A stretch of 34,542 bases of DNA from GWA2-49-15 sp964359085 (lineage in GTDB: Bacteria > Bdellovibrionota > Bacteriovoracia > Bacteriovoracales > Bacteriovoracaceae), in NCBI GenBank assembly GCA_964359085.1, contig CAYHRT010000010.1, positions 1-34,542 of the forward strand. The letters run 5' to 3'. Below are positions 31,854 to 34,542 of this stretch, one piece after another (position 1 is the first letter of the stretch; each line of letters opens with the position of its first letter). The notes under the pieces are model-generated. The model was not told the DNA's origin, did not search any database, and worked only from the letters and a program-made list of their open reading frames with translations. The position numbers and the translations under genes were made by a program.

Positions 31854-32360
31854 ATGTTCACTCGCGCCGAAAAAGAAGCCATTATCGATGGATTAAAACA
31901 AAACATTGATAAGGCCCAGGCGGTTTTTCTAACCAATCTCGTTGGATTGCAATCTAACGATGCTGTTCGGATTAGAAAAGGCGTCCGTGATGCCGAAGGG
32001 AAATTGGTCATCACAAGAAACTCACTCTTTGAGCGTGCAGCCAAAGGGACGAAATGCGAACCGATCCTTAAGAATTTGAAGGGTCCACACGCCTTGGCTT
32101 TTGCTTACGGAGATGCAGCAGCAGTGGCAAAGTGTTTGAAAGAAGCAGGAGCAGAGTTTGAGAATTTTGCACAGTTGAAAGCCGGAGTATTAAATGAGCA
32201 AGTCTTAACTGCCGCAGAATTAACACTCTTGAGCAGTCTTCCATCTCGAAAGCAGATGCTTGGAACACTACTTGCGACTTTTATTGCCCCTGTCTCTTCT
32301 TTGGCCCGTGTTTTGAACACGATAAGAGAAGAAAAAGAAAAAGGCTCAGTAACAGCTTAA
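31854..32360 (+). CDS. rplJ: 50S ribosomal protein L10
   Basis: 168 residues. L10 anchors the L7/L12 dimers to the stalk base. Visible are the N-terminal MFTRAEKEAIIDGLKQNIDKA segment, FLTNLVGLQSNDAVRIRKGV, and the long C-terminal helix (LNTIREEKEKGS) that binds L7/L12. RBS AGGAGG lies five bases before the ATG, partly within the predicted leader hairpin. Confidence 0.98.
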   Translation: MFTRAEKEAIIDGLKQNIDKAQAVFLTNLVGLQSNDAVRIRKGVRDAEGKLVITRNSLFERAAKGTKCEPILKNLKGPHALAFAYGDAAAVAKCLKEAGAEFENFAQLKAGVLNEQVLTAAELTLLSSLPSRKQMLGTLLATFIAPVSSLARVLNTIREEKEKGSVTA

Positions 32361-32392
32361 TAATTTTTTGTTTTTTATAGAAGGAGTTTTGT

Positions 32393-32752
32393 ATGTCTTT
32401 ATCGAACGAACAAGTAATTGAACACATCTCTAAAATGACCGTCCTTGATCTTGCTAACCTGGTAAAGCAGTTGGAGACGACCTTTGGTGTTTCTGCTGCA
32501 CCTGTTGCTGTCGCCGGTGCTGCAGCTGCAGTCGCGGAACAAACAGAATTTACCGTTGTGCTGAAAGATGGCGGTGCGACTAAAATTAACGTTATTAAGG
32601 AAGTTCGCGCCATTACAGGCCTTGGCTTGAAAGAAGCTAAGGATCTTGTTGAAGGTGCACCCAAGACTGTGAAAGAAGGACTTCCAAAAGCTCAAGCAGA
32701 AGAAATGAAGAAAAAGTTAGAATCTGCTGGGGCCAAGGTTGAGCTTAAGTAA
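32393..32752 (+). CDS. rplL: 50S ribosomal protein L7/L12
   Basis: 119 residues. The N-terminal dimerisation domain is LSNEQVIEHISKMTVLDLANL. An alanine-rich hinge spans about residues 35-50. The C-terminal factor-binding domain has EFTVVLKDGGATKINVIKEV, the LGLKEAKDLVE motif and KVELK at the end. It recruits translation GTPases such as EF-Tu. RBS GAAGGAG. Confidence 0.99.
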   Translation: MSLSNEQVIEHISKMTVLDLANLVKQLETTFGVSAAPVAVAGAAAAVAEQTEFTVVLKDGGATKINVIKEVRAITGLGLKEAKDLVEGAPKTVKEGLPKAQAEEMKKKLESAGAKVELK

Positions 32753-32778
32753 TCAGTGTTGATATTAATTTTATTAGT

Positions 32779-32818
32779 GGTGTGAAGACACTTAGTGTCC
32801 TCACACCTTTTGTTGTTT
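32779..32818 (+). terminator. Attenuator hairpin between rplL and rpoB
   Basis: GGTGTGA (32779-32785), one mismatch, GACAC (32787-32791), loop TTA, GTGTC (32795-32799), one mismatch, TCACACC (32801-32807), then TTTTGTTGTTTG. Twelve base pairs ending in a broken T-run form a partial terminator. In E. coli an attenuator here sets the ratio of ribosomal protein to RNA polymerase. The rpoB RBS (CAGGAG) follows about 25 bases later. Confidence 0.7.
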
Positions 32819-32859
32819 GTTGGTCTTAACTTTATTACTTCGTGCCAGGAGACCCGTAT

Positions 32860-34542
32860 ATGGCCCAGGTTTTTTCTCCAAATGAATGGTATCGCAAAAG
32901 TTTTTCAAGCACCCTTGTCGCGATTGACACGCCTCCGTTGATGCGTTTGCAGATCAATTCCTACAGTGAATTTTTGCAGAAGGATGTGCCACCGGCCAAG
33001 AGAGAAGATAGGGGGCTACAAGCTGTTTTCCAGTCGATTTTTCCTATTATGGATTTCAACAAGACTGTGTCGCTTGAATTTGTGAGCTACAGTCTTGAAG
33101 AGCCAAAATACAATGTTAAGGAATGTCGCCAGCGTGGCCTTTCCTATGAAGCTCCCCTGAAGGTCATTGTCCGTCTTGTATTTTACGATATATCGCCTGA
33201 TAAAGAAGTGACAGATACCAAAACAGTTTCTTCAATAAAGGAACAAGAAGTCTATCTGGGAAACATCCCTTTGATGGCTGAAACAGGATCATTTGTATAT
33301 AATGGCACCGAGAGAGTTATCGTATCACAGCTTCATCGTTCGCCTGGGATCATTTTTGAGCACGATAGTGGTAAGAAACATTCCAGTGGGAAATTACTTT
33401 ATTCTGCTAGAATCATCCCACATCGTGGTTCATGGTTGGATTTCGAATTTGATCACAAGAATATTCTGTTTGCGCGGATTGATAGAAAAAGAAAGTTACA
33501 TGCAACAGTTGTTCTTAAGGCCATGGGATATACTACCCAAGAATTGTTGGCCATGTTCTATCATTTTGAAACTATCCAGTTAAAAAAAGATGGGACGTTC
33601 CTGAGAGTCCTAGATTTCAACTTGCTCAACGGTACTCGGGCCGGAAGTGACATTCTCGACCCAAAAACGGGTGAATTAATTCTTAAGAAAGGCAAAAAAT
33701 TCTCTAAAGCTACTCTGACAAAGATAGAAGAGCTTGGAATGAAATCGCTTCCAGCATTATTAGAGGAGATAGTCGGCAAAGTGTCATCAAAGGATATTTT
33801 TGATGAAAAAACAGGAGAAGTACTACTTCTTGCAAATGAGGCGCTGACCGAAACCAAAATTCACGATGTCATTGCTGCAGGAATTAAGGAAATAAAAGTC
33901 CTCTATATTGATATGATCAATTTTGGGGATCAAATTAGAAATACTCTGCTTTTGGACAAAACGGAAACTCCTGAAGAAGGCAGAGTGAAGATTTTTGAGA
34001 GATTGCGACCAGGTGAACCTCCTGCTGCCGAAGCTGCTGATAAACTCTTTCAAGGCTTGTTCTTTGATGCAGAAAGATACGACTTGTCGCGTGTCGGGCG
34101 TATGAAAATTAATTATAAATTTGGTATGGACGTGCCGGTGAGCAACACAGTGCTGACAAAGGACGATATTATTTCCACCATCAAATATTTGGTTGATTTG
34201 AATAATGGCAAAGGAAAAGTCGATGATATTGACCATTTGGGAAATAGGCGAGTTCGGGCAGTTGGTGAATTGCTTGAAAATCAATTTCGGGTAGGTCTTG
34301 TCAGAATGGAAAGGGCCGTCAAAGAAAGGATGGCGATTCAAGAACTTGAAACCATGATGCCCTACGATTTGGTCAATCAAAAACCAATCGTGGCTGCGAT
34401 AAAAGAATTCTTTGGATCATCACAATTGTCACAATTCATGGATCAAACAAATCCACTTTCGGAAGTGACTCATAAGCGTCGACTATCGGCCCTTGGCCCT
34501 GGTGGTTTGACACGAGAGCGCGCCGGATTTGAAGTGCGTGAC
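32860..34542 (+). CDS. rpoB: RNA polymerase beta subunit, N-terminal 561 codons (continues beyond window)
   Basis: Starts at ATG 32860 with RBS CAGGAG and stays open to the window end, so it is partial. The N-terminus has the beta-1 lobe (SPNEWYRKSFSSTL). FVYNGTERVIVSQLHRSPGI is the conserved beta region that follows. The rifampicin-resistance region begins FFGSSQLSQFMDQ. The residues equivalent to E. coli Asp516, His526 and Ser531 are Asp528, His538 and Ser543, all of the drug-sensitive type. The E. coli 518 position is Thr instead of Asn. Role: catalytic subunit of RNA polymerase, cotranscribed with the rplKAJL genes upstream. Confidence 0.99.
   Translation, partial: MAQVFSPNEWYRKSFSSTLVAIDTPPLMRLQINSYSEFLQKDVPPAKREDRGLQAVFQSIFPIMDFNKTVSLEFVSYSLEEPKYNVKECRQRGLSYEAPLKVIVRLVFYDISPDKEVTDTKTVSSIKEQEVYLGNIPLMAETGSFVYNGTERVIVSQLHRSPGIIFEHDSGKKHSSGKLLYSARIIPHRGSWLDFEFDHKNILFARIDRKRKLHATVVLKAMGYTTQELLAMFYHFETIQLKKDGTFLRVLDFNLLNGTRAGSDILDPKTGELILKKGKKFSKATLTKIEELGMKSLPALLEEIVGKVSSKDIFDEKTGEVLLLANEALTETKIHDVIAAGIKEIKVLYIDMINFGDQIRNTLLLDKTETPEEGRVKIFERLRPGEPPAAEAADKLFQGLFFDAERYDLSRVGRMKINYKFGMDVPVSNTVLTKDDIISTIKYLVDLNNGKGKVDDIDHLGNRRVRAVGELLENQFRVGLVRMERAVKERMAIQELETMMPYDLVNQKPIVAAIKEFFGSSQLSQFMDQTNPLSEVTHKRRLSALGPGGLTRERAGFEVRD

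Noticed and set aside
32753..32859. Full transcription stop after rplL
   Set aside because: The T-run is broken by G residues and rpoB follows with its own RBS, so partial attenuation is likelier than termination.

Overview
The window is chromosomal housekeeping and motility DNA from a Gram-negative, flagellated bacterium of moderately low GC. It has LpxC, a Bam-like lipoprotein, L- and P-ring proteins and many lipoproteins. A flgF-flgG-flgA-flgH-flgI-flgJ-flgM-flgN-flgK-flgL-csrA-fliW run next to ordinary proteobacterial ribosomal and tuf loci suggests Bdellovibrionota or another delta-like lineage (Bacteriovorax-type). That placement is inference from gene content, not a database result. 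I saw no CRISPR array, transposase, phage gene or integrase.

Layout. 1-2990 (+): end of a cyclic-nucleotide-binding protein, an AI-2E family permease, a BamD-like lipoprotein and a TPR protein. 3019-12126 (-): a twelve-gene flagellar block read from flgF to fliW. It holds rod proteins, P/L rings, hook-junction proteins, a chaperone, the anti-sigma factor FlgM and the CsrA/FliW post-transcriptional pair. 12280-17242 (+): xseB (frame-disrupted as given), a lipoprotein with a patatin fold signature but no catalytic serine, a class A penicillin-binding protein and a TonB-like protein. 17250-20145 (-): a small unknown protein, then gcvH, gcvT and folD, a one-carbon module. 20303-22419 (+): ruvCAB. 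22453-23932 (-): two overlapping genes for probable outer-membrane proteins. 24068-27478 (+): lpxC, proS and a SpoU-family RNA methyltransferase. 27539-34542 (+): tRNA-Thr, Tyr, Gly, Thr, tuf, tRNA-Trp, secE, nusG, rplK, rplA, rplJ, rplL and the first 561 codons of rpoB, the classical order also found in E. coli.

Nothing here is an obvious new multi-gene system. The best leads are: a FlgG whose only well-supported start gives it a Sec signal peptide; an FlgH with a charged linker in place of its usual core and no usual C-terminus; a serine-less patatin-like lipoprotein beside a PBP; xseB with no usable start unless one base is removed from an A5 run; and RNA structures upstream of csrA, tonB-like, secE, rplA and rplJ that look like feedback or attenuation elements. 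All secondary structures were paired by eye and no folding or homology search was run.
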